From: Chloroflexota bacterium
GTDB taxonomy: Bacteria; Chloroflexota; Anaerolineae; UBA4142
Reading direction: 5' to 3'
DNA length: 15,326 nt
Assembly (NCBI GenBank): GCA_023381515.1
Contig: JAMCQI010000031.1
Coordinates: forward strand, 1 to 15,326
Shown here piece by piece: positions 1 to 6,792 of the stretch. The notes beneath the pieces were generated by a model. It saw only the letters and a program-made list of their open reading frames with translations, was not told the DNA's origin and ran no database searches. How positions within the stretch are numbered: the first letter of the stretch is position 1; every line of letters begins with the position of its first letter. The position numbers and the translations under genes are program-made.

Positions 1-75
1 GCCTACTTTGGCTGAGGTGCGGGAGGCAGGTTTCTTCATGCCCCCAGTTTACCTCAATTTGCCCGCCGGGGCATC

Positions 76-98
76 TTTGTCGGTAGTTGTGCTACAGT
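76..98 (+). promoter_or_regulatory. weak candidate promoter of the two-component operon
   Basis: A GCTACAGT stretch with a possible -10 TACAGT (93-98) sits about 22 nt before the response regulator ATG. It resembles the GCTATGCT and GCTACGGT elements of the two better-supported promoters in this window, and the T-rich TTTGTCGGT lies at the same 8-nt distance upstream. Only 4 of 9 bases of that upstream box agree with TTTTAATCT. TTTACC and TTTGCC at 48-63 form a loose 10-bp-spaced repeat that could be an autoregulatory site. This is pattern matching only. Confidence 0.2.
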
Positions 99-120
99 GT
101 CTCTAATTGGGGTTTTTCGG

Positions 121-789
121 ATGCGTGTCTTGCTCGCAGAGGACGAAGCCGGGATAATAGCATTTCTGCGGAAAGGGTTGCAGGAGGAGCAGTACGTCGT
201 GGACGTCGCAGAAGACGGCGAAGCCGCCGTCGACTTCGCGGCGACGACCGAGTACGATCTGATCATCCTCGACGTGATGCTTCCGCGGCGCGACGGGTTC
301 AGCGTCTGCAGAGAATTGCGCCGGCGTGGGATGAAGACTCCCGTTCTGATGCTTACGGCGCGTGATGCCGTCGACGACCGGGTGCGCGGGTTGGACGTTG
401 GCGCGGATGACTACCTCGTCAAGCCATTCGCGTTCAAAGAATTGCTGGCGCGGTTGCGCGCGCTCGCGCGCCGTCCACCGGAAACCCAAACACTTCAGTT
501 CCAGATCGGCGACATGACCCTCGATGCAGCGACGCATCGAGCCACGCGGGCCGGGCAACCCATCGAACTTTCTGCGCGCGAGTATCGTCTGCTTGAATTT
601 CTACTGCGCCATCGCGGCCAGCCGCTCACGCGTGCCCAGATCGCCGACGGAGTATGGGGGTATGATTTCGACGCGCAGTCCAACGTCGTTGACGTGTATA
701 TCCGTTATCTGCGCCGCAAAGTGGACGACCCGTTCGAGACGAAACTAATCCAGACGGTACGCGGTGTCGGCTACAAAATCGAAGGGTGA
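121..789 (+). CDS. OmpR/PhoB-family response regulator
   Basis: A 222-aa DNA-binding response regulator that would switch transcription on receiving phosphate from the adjacent kinase. The receiver domain (about 1-115) has the acidic pocket E7/D8, phospho-acceptor D51 in IILDVMLP, T79 in LMLTA and the conserved lysine K101 in VKPF. A winged-helix effector domain (about 125-220) ends in the family motif RYLRRKVDDP followed by TVRGVGYKIEG. An in-frame GTG at 97 would add eight residues, but ATG 121 starts exactly at the conserved MRVLLAEDE and has GGGG 8 nt upstream, so 121 is preferred. The stop is one base before the kinase ATG, so the two are co-transcribed. It is closest in style to CusR/MprA/TcrA-type regulators. 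The target genes are not shown by the sequence, though promoter boxes at 2867-2912 and 7730-7762 are candidates. Confidence 0.96.
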   Translation: MRVLLAEDEAGIIAFLRKGLQEEQYVVDVAEDGEAAVDFAATTEYDLIILDVMLPRRDGFSVCRELRRRGMKTPVLMLTARDAVDDRVRGLDVGADDYLVKPFAFKELLARLRALARRPPETQTLQFQIGDMTLDAATHRATRAGQPIELSAREYRLLEFLLRHRGQPLTRAQIADGVWGYDFDAQSNVVDVYIRYLRRKVDDPFETKLIQTVRGVGYKIEG

Positions 790-790
790 A

Positions 791-2239
791 ATGCTCAAGA
801 CCATACGCGTCCGTCTGACCCTCTGGTATGTCGCACTCCTCGCCCTGATTCTCACCGTCTTCAGCGGCGCGCTCTATTTCACGCTGGCACATTCACTGGA
901 TCAGCAAGTGAACGATGCTTTGCGGGTGAACGCAGAACAGGCGGCGGGCGCCGTGAACATCGGTCAGGGACAGGTCAGTTTTCAGTCCGGCGAAAACGAC
1001 ACGTCGGACGCCATTAGCGTGCGCGAACGCGGGTATCTCGTTCGCCTGGTGGACGTTAGCGGCGTAACCGTCGACGCGAACGCGCATTTTGCCGCAGTTC
1101 CGGTTGAGCAGAGTGCGCTCGCCGCGGCTCGGCGGGGACAAACCTCCCTCGACACGCTGTTCGTTAATGGACAGTCGTTCCGAACTCTCACTCGCCCGAT
1201 CGTGGAGAACGGCCAATTCTACGGTTCGCTCCAACTTGCGCATTCCCTAGACGAAGTTGCAGCCACGCTTAGAGAATTACTGTTGATTCTGGCGATCAGC
1301 GTGCCGCTGACGCTCATACTAGCGTCGGGCGGCGGCTTTTGGTTTGCGCAGCGGGCGCTCGCTCCGATGGATCACATCACGCGTGCCGCGCAGCGCATCA
1401 GCGCGCAGGACCTGAGCCAACGGCTCAGTTTGAACCTGCCTGACGATGAGGTTGGGCGCCTCGCTCGCACGTTTGACCGGATGCTGGCGCGACTTGACGA
1501 CGCGTTTCAGCGCGAACGCCAGTTCACTGCCGATGCCTCGCATGAGTTGCGAACCCCACTGACGGTGATGCGCGGTGAGATCGACGTAACGCTGAATCGC
1601 TCGCGGTCGGCGATGGAGTACCGCCGAGCGCTGGAAGCACTCGGCAGCGATGTGGATCGGCTGACGCGGCTCGCCGAAGACTTGCTTACGCTCGCACGTG
1701 TTGATGCGGGTCGCTTGACGGTGCGGTGTGAAGAACTCAACGCGGAATGCCTCCTGAGCGCTGTGGCTGAACAGCTTCGCCCGCTGGCGGAATCGAAACA
1801 CGTTGCGCTGAATGTTCAATCCGACGGTGCTGCAACCGTGTGGGCCGACGAGGATAAGTTGCTGCGAGCGCTCTTCAACTTGGTAGACAATGCGCTCAAG
1901 TTCACATCCACCGGCGGCCGGGTTGAGCTTTCTGCGACGCGTGAGGGAGATCGTGTTGCGCTGGCGGTGGCGGACAACGGGGCCGGGATTTCCGCCGAAC
2001 ACTTGCCGCACATCTTTGAGCGTTTCTATCGCGCCGATGGGGCGCATTCGACGCGAGTGGGCGGAGCGGGCCTTGGCTTGGCGATCGCGCGTTCGCTCGT
2101 GACCGCGCTGGGCGGGACGATGACCGTTGAGAGCGTGGTCGGGGGGGTGGCGACGCACGGTTTGCGTGACGAGAATGCACCGATGCTGCCGAGTGGCACA
2201 AAGTTCGTCATCAGACTACCGTGTGAGGCGAAGTCGTGA
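791..2239 (+). CDS. HAMP-domain sensor histidine kinase
   Basis: A 482-aa membrane sensor kinase, partner of the preceding regulator. TM1 is at about 9-33 and an extracytoplasmic sensor loop of roughly 130 residues follows. TM2 (about 160-185) leads into a HAMP domain. The dimerisation box ASHELRTPL carries phospho-acceptor H251. The ATPase domain has the N box LVDNALKF (N367), G1 box VADNGAGIS, F box IFERFYRAD and G2 box GAGLGLAIA. ATG 791 is chosen over an upstream GTG at 764 because GAAGGG lies just before it and MLKTIRVRLTLWY is a normal kinase N terminus. Oddity: between VESVVGG and the usual GTKFVIRLP end there is an insertion of about 14 residues. The TGA overlaps the GTG of the next gene (GTGA), which indicates translational coupling. 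The sensor loop is not a recognised domain, so the stimulus is unknown. Confidence 0.95.
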   Translation: MLKTIRVRLTLWYVALLALILTVFSGALYFTLAHSLDQQVNDALRVNAEQAAGAVNIGQGQVSFQSGENDTSDAISVRERGYLVRLVDVSGVTVDANAHFAAVPVEQSALAAARRGQTSLDTLFVNGQSFRTLTRPIVENGQFYGSLQLAHSLDEVAATLRELLLILAISVPLTLILASGGGFWFAQRALAPMDHITRAAQRISAQDLSQRLSLNLPDDEVGRLARTFDRMLARLDDAFQRERQFTADASHELRTPLTVMRGEIDVTLNRSRSAMEYRRALEALGSDVDRLTRLAEDLLTLARVDAGRLTVRCEELNAECLLSAVAEQLRPLAESKHVALNVQSDGAATVWADEDKLLRALFNLVDNALKFTSTGGRVELSATREGDRVALAVADNGAGISAEHLPHIFERFYRADGAHSTRVGGAGLGLAIARSLVTALGGTMTVESVVGGVATHGLRDENAPMLPSGTKFVIRLPCEAKS

Positions 2240-2808
2240 ATCTGGATTGGACGATGTTTCTCGCGATCAATCAATTCGCTGGCCAGTCGCAAGTCCTGGA
2301 CGCACTCGGCGAGTTGTTCGCCGAATACGCCTTTCTGCTGTACGCGCTTCTGCTGGCAGGTTTGTGGTTTCTGCCGGCCGCGGTCGCTTTGCGTCGCGAA
2401 CGTCAACAGCGGGTACTTAATGCAATCGGCGCCCTTGCCGGTGCGCTGTTGAGCGCGCATCTTATTGGCGTATTCTTTTATCGGGCGCGCCCGTTTGTCA
2501 CGCATTCAGTCACCCAGTTGATTCCGTACACCCCCGACGCCTCGTTCCCATCCGATCACACGACGCTTGCGTTCGCGCTGATCATCGCACTGTGGCTCGT
2601 ATTGGGACGAACGCGCTTGTTCTGTCTGGGGTTGGCCGCGTTGATCGGATTAGCTCGCGTGTTTGTGGGCTTGCATTATCCGACCGATGTGCTCGGGGGC
2701 GCGGTGCTTGGCGCGGCGTGGGGCGCGCTGGCAATCGTTGCCGCATCAAGGTTAAGGAGGATCGAGCAGCCGTTGCTGGAACGCTTGGCACGCTGGCGGC
2801 TCGCGTGA
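2236..2808 (+). CDS. bcrC: BcrC-like PAP2 undecaprenyl-diphosphatase
   Basis: A 190-aa polytopic membrane protein of the PAP2 phosphatase superfamily. All three signature blocks are present: FYRARPF (R85-P86), SFPSDH (103-108, catalytic H108) and RVFVGLHYPTD (R141, H147, D151). From memory, the early INQ-AG-VLD region, the AEYAF segment and the PYTPDASFPSDHTT stretch resemble BcrC of Bacillus. BcrC dephosphorylates undecaprenyl pyrophosphate outside the membrane to recycle the peptidoglycan lipid carrier, and it confers bacitracin resistance. Start GTG 2236 overlaps the kinase stop by GTGA, so it is the third gene of a two-component operon. That context fits an envelope-stress response. The alternative is a less specific PAP2 lipid phosphatase. 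Confidence 0.85.
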   Translation: MNLDWTMFLAINQFAGQSQVLDALGELFAEYAFLLYALLLAGLWFLPAAVALRRERQQRVLNAIGALAGALLSAHLIGVFFYRARPFVTHSVTQLIPYTPDASFPSDHTTLAFALIIALWLVLGRTRLFCLGLAALIGLARVFVGLHYPTDVLGGAVLGAAWGALAIVAASRLRRIEQPLLERLARWRLA

Positions 2809-2848
2809 TTGAAATGAGGTTTGTTGTCTCACGCCAGACGATTTTGGG

Positions 2849-2893
2849 CGCGGCGGGGTGACAGAATTGTAATCTGCCCGCCGCGTTTGTTTT
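2849..2893 (+). terminator. intrinsic terminator of the two-component/bcrC operon
   Basis: A perfect 9-bp GC stem (CGCGGCGGG at 2849-2857 with CCCGCCGCG at 2877-2885) encloses a 19-nt loop and is followed directly by TTTGTTTT (2886-2893). It lies 40 nt after the bcrC stop. The T-tract runs straight into TTTTAATCT, the upstream element of the next candidate promoter, so terminator and promoter share bases. Confidence 0.75.
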
Positions 2894-2912
2894 AATCTAC
2901 GGTCGCTATGCT
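2867..2912 (+). promoter_or_regulatory. promoter-like module before the small secreted protein
   Basis: TTGTAATCT (2867-2875) is repeated as TTTTAATCT (2890-2898), 23 bp or about two helical turns apart. Eight nt after the second copy is a -10-like TATGCT (2907-2912). The same arrangement, TTTTAATCT then 8 nt then TACGGT, occurs at 7740-7762. No good TTGACA-type -35 is present, which would suit activation by an OmpR/PhoB-type regulator bound to direct repeats. The first copy lies in the loop of the preceding terminator. Regulator identity is inference. Confidence 0.45.
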
Positions 2913-2980
2913 GGATGCAGATTCGCAGAGGATTATTCAATCCAGCACAAGCTGCCTGCGAGTCTAAACAGGAGGTTACG

Positions 2981-3328
2981 ATGACAAAGAAACTATTGAT
3001 TCTTGCTGCCATTGCGACGTTTGCTCTGGCCGCGTTCGGTGCAACGGGGCACGCCTTCGCGCAAGGACCGACCGGCACCGAGCCGATTTCTAGCACGGTG
3101 ACTTCGGCGCAGGGTGTCGATCAGGGACCGTCCAGCGCGGTAAACTCCGACGCGAGTCAAGACGCGTCGGGGGCACAATCCGGGGCGCAGGTGGAAGACG
3201 GTCAACCTGACACAGCGGAAGCAAAATCCACTACGTCCGATCCTGACAACGTCCAGAACGGAGCGCAAAGCGGTCAACAGATCGAAGACGGACTGCCTGA
3301 GACAAGCGCGCCGGAAAGCGGCGGCTAG
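2981..3328 (+). CDS. small secreted acidic protein of unknown function
   Basis: A 115-aa protein that I do not recognise. An ideal AGGAGG sits 7 nt before ATG 2981, which rules out the in-frame upstream ATG at 2915. Residues 1-27 are a clear Sec signal peptide (TKK basic end, LLILAAIATFALAAF core, AFA cleavage site before Q). The mature part of about 88 residues is acidic, rich in Ser, Gly, Gln, Asp and Ala, lacks cysteine and looks disordered. It has an imperfect internal duplication: GAQSGAQVEDGQPDT and GAQSGQQIEDGLPET, separated by about 20 residues. No enzymatic motif is visible. Its own promoter module and terminator-like hairpin suggest an independently expressed transcript. The linker-like composition recalls the variable N-terminal regions of some secreted PepSY proteins, but no PepSY domain is present. 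Confidence 0.75.
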   Translation: MTKKLLILAAIATFALAAFGATGHAFAQGPTGTEPISSTVTSAQGVDQGPSSAVNSDASQDASGAQSGAQVEDGQPDTAEAKSTTSDPDNVQNGAQSGQQIEDGLPETSAPESGG

Positions 3329-3333
3329 ATCAA

Positions 3334-3369
3334 GAGTCGAGGGCACAAGACCAACTGTGCCCTCGACTC
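3334..3369 (+). other. 14-bp stem-loop between two genes
   Basis: GAGTCGAGGGCAC (3334-3346) is perfectly repeated in inverse as GTGCCCTCGACTC (3357-3369). A further A-T pair closes an 8-nt loop (3348-3355). It begins 5 nt after the small-protein stop and ends 7 nt before the next ATG. It is followed on the + strand by AAAAAG, not a T-tract, so it is not a standard intrinsic terminator. It may protect the 3' end of the upstream message or mask the ribosome site of the next gene. Confidence 0.7.
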
Positions 3370-3376
3370 AAAAAGA

Positions 3377-4552
3377 ATGACCGCAATGCGTGTAAACCCA
3401 TCTAGGACACTGCAAATCGAGATCGGCCTGTTGGTGATCGTCCTCATAGAAGGCATCACTCTTCTGGCGGTCACCCCAACGACTCTCACACCAGTGGTTG
3501 ATCTAGTCCGCGGTGTGATCGGACCTGCGCCAGTTTCGCTTGCCGAGAATACGTTTTACGGGCTCACGGACGCGATGCAGCGCGCGACCTTTCACGGGCG
3601 TACGACACCCGGGTATTGGACAGCTCCTCCCATGCCGCCGCCTTACGCGCTGAGCTTTCCAAAGCGGGTCACGAACGCGCCCGCGCCCAGCGCTGGCAGC
3701 GGCACGTTTCAACCGTTCACAATAGCGCCGCCGTACCCCAGCCTTGCCGCGCCCGGCGAAGGCGCGTGGGACCCCCTCCCGAACGCGTTGGATCCTGCCG
3801 CCCCTGCGCTCATGTACAAGACCTTTCTACACGCGGACCCGGAGCGGCCGTATGCGCGCGTCGCGATCGTTGCTATGGATGCCACCCGGCTCCGGCTCCA
3901 CGCCGTCGCGGGAACCGTTGAGCCGGCCTCCGAAGCGCATGTGCCGCGGCCAGGTTTGGTTTCTCCGTCCGACCGCGCATTGCTCGTGGCCGCATTCAAC
4001 GGCGGATTCAAGGCGATCAACGGACACTACGGCATGATGGTTGACGGCCAGACGCTCTCGCCGCCGCGGCCGTACGCGGACACGATCGCGCTCTATCGAG
4101 ACGGCAGCGTGCGTATCGCGCCGTGGACTGCGATCTCGGATACCCTTTCGCTGATGCGGTCGTACCGACAGACGCCGAAGTTTTTGGCATACCAGGGCCA
4201 AGTCAATCCCGCCTTGAGCAACAGCCGCCGCGTCCTGTGGGGTGCGGCGGTGAGCGGCAACACCGTGATCTGGCGCTCTGCGCTCGGAATTAGCGCCGAC
4301 CGGCGAACTCTCTACTACGCCGCGGGCGAATCGCTCACCGCGCAGCGGCTGGCAGAGGCGCTCGTTGTCGCCGGCGCGAGCGACGTTGCCGAGCTGGACG
4401 TCAACCTGGCGCACGAGCAATTCCTAAGCTACACGGCTGACCGCGGCAATCTTTCGGAACAAGCTTTGATTGATGAGATGATCTTTCCGCGAGGACTCTA
4501 CGTTTCCACGCCCTCGCCGCGTGACTTGTTCTATCTCACGCTTGCGAGATAG
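3377..4552 (+). CDS. membrane-anchored phosphodiester glycosidase (NAGPA-type) domain protein
   Basis: A 391-aa protein with an N-terminal membrane anchor (about 10-32, GLLVIVLIEGITLLAV) and a Pro-rich stretch at about 75-145 that probably spans the envelope. A phosphodiester glycosidase (NAGPA/DUF2233) domain covers about 150-391. Recognised motifs are AFNGGF (206-211), followed by GHYGMMVDGQTLSPP and a TIALYRDGSVRI strand, and the late ELDVN motif (339-343) with HEQFLSY. In this bacterial branch LDVN stands where the lysosomal enzyme has a DGGG-type motif. Family members cleave sugar-phosphodiester links, and bacterial ones are linked to exopolysaccharide or wall polymers, so the substrate here is unknown. 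Starts at 3377 and 3386 are both possible. There is no strong Shine-Dalgarno, only A-rich AAAAAGA next to the hairpin. Confidence 0.85.
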   Translation: MTAMRVNPSRTLQIEIGLLVIVLIEGITLLAVTPTTLTPVVDLVRGVIGPAPVSLAENTFYGLTDAMQRATFHGRTTPGYWTAPPMPPPYALSFPKRVTNAPAPSAGSGTFQPFTIAPPYPSLAAPGEGAWDPLPNALDPAAPALMYKTFLHADPERPYARVAIVAMDATRLRLHAVAGTVEPASEAHVPRPGLVSPSDRALLVAAFNGGFKAINGHYGMMVDGQTLSPPRPYADTIALYRDGSVRIAPWTAISDTLSLMRSYRQTPKFLAYQGQVNPALSNSRRVLWGAAVSGNTVIWRSALGISADRRTLYYAAGESLTAQRLAEALVVAGASDVAELDVNLAHEQFLSYTADRGNLSEQALIDEMIFPRGLYVSTPSPRDLFYLTLAR

Positions 4553-4604
4553 CCAATACGGCTTGGAATCGCCACCATACTACTGACGTTGGATTCTCTC
4601 TGAT

Positions 4605-4956
4605 TTGACCGTCTCCGCGTTCGCGGTAGCGCCGCTCGCGGTGGACGCTCAAGGCCTGACGCTTGGGCTGGATGAGGATCAGGGTCCGAATGGCCAATGG
4701 CCGACCTATGAGTGCAACGTGAAGTCGAGCGCGATGGTGTCGATCTTGGCGGACCAGGGCCGCCTCGCGTCTGGCGGGCCTTGGCACTAGTGGAGTTGCG
4801 CTAGGGCTCGCCGGCGAAGACCGCTGTCTCGTCTACCGCGTCGCGTTCAGCAATGGCGCCGACGTGAAAGTTGATACGGGCGACGGGAAGGTCGTTCACA
4901 CCGTTGCGGCGGGTCCTGACAGAGGACGTAGCGCTCATGGGCGTGAGACGCCCTAA
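4605..4956 (+). pseudogene. degraded PepSY-domain protein gene
   Basis: No intact gene fits here, but the frame 4786-4956 (ending TAA 4954-4956) reads GVALGLAGEDRCLVYRVAF then SNGADVKVDTGDGKVV. This matches the PepSY pattern of a VYxVxF strand followed by VKVD-G-GKVV. The same frame can be followed back to about 4754 as a helix-like A-rich run, then meets a stop further upstream. A second frame is open over 4605-4790 (TTG start, AFAVAPLAVDAQG resembling a signal peptide end) and closes at TAG 4788 inside the PepSY part. A +1 frame disruption of one ancestral secreted PepSY gene is the simplest reading. PepSY proteins are secreted or membrane proteins often linked to peptidase inhibition. The upstream half is not recognisable, so the 5' limit is uncertain. 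Confidence 0.45.
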
Positions 4957-5260
4957 TCACCCGGCTAGACCCTAGCCGAACAACGAGGGAGCGGGTTGCT
5001 CTTCGTCCCATAGACAACTTGCGCCGAACCTGGTTGCCATACCGCTCAACTACCCAGTTGCCCGGTTCCTGACTGCTGGAGTCGTTTTGGCAAATGACCG
5101 TGCGATCGCTCGGCCAACGTGCAGTACATGGACATGCGTGCAGGTGGATGGGGGCTTGCGCGACAAAAGGCACATTATTTGATTGCAGCTGAAGTCACGG
5201 CGCAGTGGTGCTAGCACCTATGCGAACGCTCCCCGCAATACCGGGTTACCTTACCCTGCC
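4957..5260. other. gene-free stretch before the mannosyltransferase
   Basis: I see no credible coding region in any frame. It contains a 7-bp stem-loop CGGCTAG/CTAGCCG (4962-4978, 3-nt loop, no T-tract) just after the PepSY remnant, and a perfect 12-bp palindrome GGTGCTAGCACC at 5207-5218, 54 nt before the next start. The palindrome could be an operator or chance. No convincing promoter was found. Confidence 0.5.
5207..5218. promoter_or_regulatory. 12-bp perfect palindrome, possible operator
   Basis: GGTGCTAGCACC reads identically on both strands and lies 54-65 nt before the GTG start of the mannosyltransferase gene. Its size and place suit a dimeric repressor site, but only one copy was noticed and no cognate regulator is in the window. 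Confidence 0.25.
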
Positions 5261-5271
5261 GAGGAACACGC

Positions 5272-6792
5272 GTGGAAAATCTTGTCTGGGCAGCGGAGCA
5301 TCGGTTGAGAAGGCCGACCGTCAAGTTCGCAATTCTTGGCTGTCTATCCTGGGTTGCTTACCTTCATCTTGCCACAAGCTACCCTCTGCCGCGATTCGTC
5401 ACTACGTACCCTCTGACCGACTTTGGTCGAGCCAACCATTGGAGCCCACTGTCGCTTCTTGATTTTCTTCTTTCGATTCTTGGAGCATTCGCGCTCTACA
5501 TCATTACGTGGCAGTTCGTTCGCCGCCATCCTACCGAACGATGTTTACGTTGGCTCATCCTCATGTTCGGTATGCTCTTCGCGCTGACACTGCTAGTCAT
5601 GTACCCGATTACCGCAACGGACCTGTTTGAATACGTTTTCCACAGCCGGGTTCTAGTCCACTACGGTCAGAATCCCCTCGTCACGCCACCAAGTGCGTTT
5701 AAGGGCGATCCGTTTCTGAAAACAGTCAACTGGAAGTCTCAAGCGTCGCCGTATGGTCCCTTGTGGCTGCTTCTCACCGTGCCCGGTAGTCTCCTCGCGG
5801 GCAATGATCTCATCCTCAACCTTATCCTGATGAAGAATTTGGCAGTTGTCTTCTACGTGGCTTCGACTCTGGTCGTTACGGCTATCCTGCGGTACAACGA
5901 ACCGGGCCGCGAACTGATCGGAATGCTCCTGTTTGCTTGGAACCCCCTGGTCCTGTTTGAAGCGCCCGGTAACGGTCACAACGATATCATAATGATGTTC
6001 TTCATCTTGTTTGCCATCTACTTGCTCGTTCGGCGTCAGTGGTTGTGGGTATTGCCGGTTTTGGTTGCCTCATTCCTCGTCAAGTATGTCACCGTGCTCT
6101 TGTTTTTGCCGTTCTTGATGTACTGCTGGCTCGCCCAAACCGGGCGATGTGCTCGCTTTATCTATCTCGGCAAGACGTTGGCTCTCGCCTCTTTTGTTTT
6201 TCTGATTCTGGTGTCGCCGTTCCCCGCGATCCCATCCGGTTTGCTCGAGGAGGCGAATTTCTTTAGTCTTCTGGCGATCCCAACTCTTATCTTCAACTTT
6301 TTCAAAGGGATAGAAGGTGACCGGATGGCGAAGATAGTCTCATGGGGTTTTACTTCGTCGGCGTATTTTCTTCTCTATACTTTCAGCGTGCGCGCGTTGT
6401 TCAAAGCACAACAGCCCCGTAGTCTGATTCTCCATAGCGCGTGGCTGACCACCGCCTGTCTGGCGCTCGCGTGGGAATATCAACCCTGGTTCACGCTCTG
6501 GCCGATTGCGCTAGGCATATGGGTCAATCACCGTCTCGCGAGGCGAGTGCTACTCGTTTTCACGGCGTCCGCACTAGTTTCCTATGCGGCCAACTATCTC
6601 TGGATCTGGAACATTCGTGTTTGGCAGAACCTGCAAGTCAATCTGATGTTCGTAAGTGTCATTTTCGTACCGCCCTTCCTCGCGGGAGTTCTGGAACTTG
6701 TCAGTGCCACACGATGGCCGCACATAGCTGGTCAGCTGCGCTTCTGGCAGATTCGCGAACGATACGCGAATCATGACATGCGGGCTCCGTGA
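5272..6792 (+). CDS. MptB-like GT-C mannosyltransferase (polyprenol-phosphate-sugar dependent)
   Basis: A 506-aa polytopic membrane protein with roughly 11-13 hydrophobic helices. After the first helices, TATDLFEYVFHSR (D117, E120) occupies the place of the catalytic acidic motif in the first extracytoplasmic loop of GT-C enzymes. It is followed by YGQNPLVTPP, SPYGPLWLLL and AWNPLVLFEAPGNGHND (N234-D238). This order is that of the MptA/MptB alpha-1,6-mannosyltransferases and related GT87-type proteins, which use polyprenyl-phosphate mannose to build lipoglycans outside the membrane. The donor sugar and acceptor cannot be read from sequence. The GTG 5272 start has GAGGA 6 nt upstream. The TGA overlaps the GTG of the damaged esterase by GTGA, so the pair was one operon. 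Confidence 0.8.
   Translation: MENLVWAAEHRLRRPTVKFAILGCLSWVAYLHLATSYPLPRFVTTYPLTDFGRANHWSPLSLLDFLLSILGAFALYIITWQFVRRHPTERCLRWLILMFGMLFALTLLVMYPITATDLFEYVFHSRVLVHYGQNPLVTPPSAFKGDPFLKTVNWKSQASPYGPLWLLLTVPGSLLAGNDLILNLILMKNLAVVFYVASTLVVTAILRYNEPGRELIGMLLFAWNPLVLFEAPGNGHNDIIMMFFILFAIYLLVRRQWLWVLPVLVASFLVKYVTVLLFLPFLMYCWLAQTGRCARFIYLGKTLALASFVFLILVSPFPAIPSGLLEEANFFSLLAIPTLIFNFFKGIEGDRMAKIVSWGFTSSAYFLLYTFSVRALFKAQQPRSLILHSAWLTTACLALAWEYQPWFTLWPIALGIWVNHRLARRVLLVFTASALVSYAANYLWIWNIRVWQNLQVNLMFVSVIFVPPFLAGVLELVSATRWPHIAGQLRFWQIRERYANHDMRAP

Noticed and set aside
103..558. 151-aa minus-strand frame opposite the response regulator
   Set aside because: It is an antisense shadow of a well-supported gene, with no domain or ribosome site.
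1319..2158. 279-aa minus-strand frame opposite the kinase
   Set aside because: It lies wholly antisense to conserved kinase motifs and its Arg/His-rich composition is typical of GC-rich antisense frames.
2803..2834. GCGTGA/TCACGC stem right after the bcrC stop as a terminator
   Set aside because: It is only 6 bp with a 20-nt loop and no T-tract; the hairpin at 2849-2893 is far better.
3827..4420. 197-aa minus-strand frame opposite the phosphodiester glycosidase
   Set aside because: It is antisense to the glycosidase domain and shows no recognisable motif.
5100..5110. GCGATCGC resembling the cyanobacterial HIP1 repeat
   Set aside because: A single occurrence was noticed and the gene content does not suggest a cyanobacterium.
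4847..5173. 108-aa minus-strand frame in the gap before the mannosyltransferase
   Set aside because: It has no ribosome site or family resemblance, and it overlaps the plus-strand PepSY remnant, which explains the sequence better.
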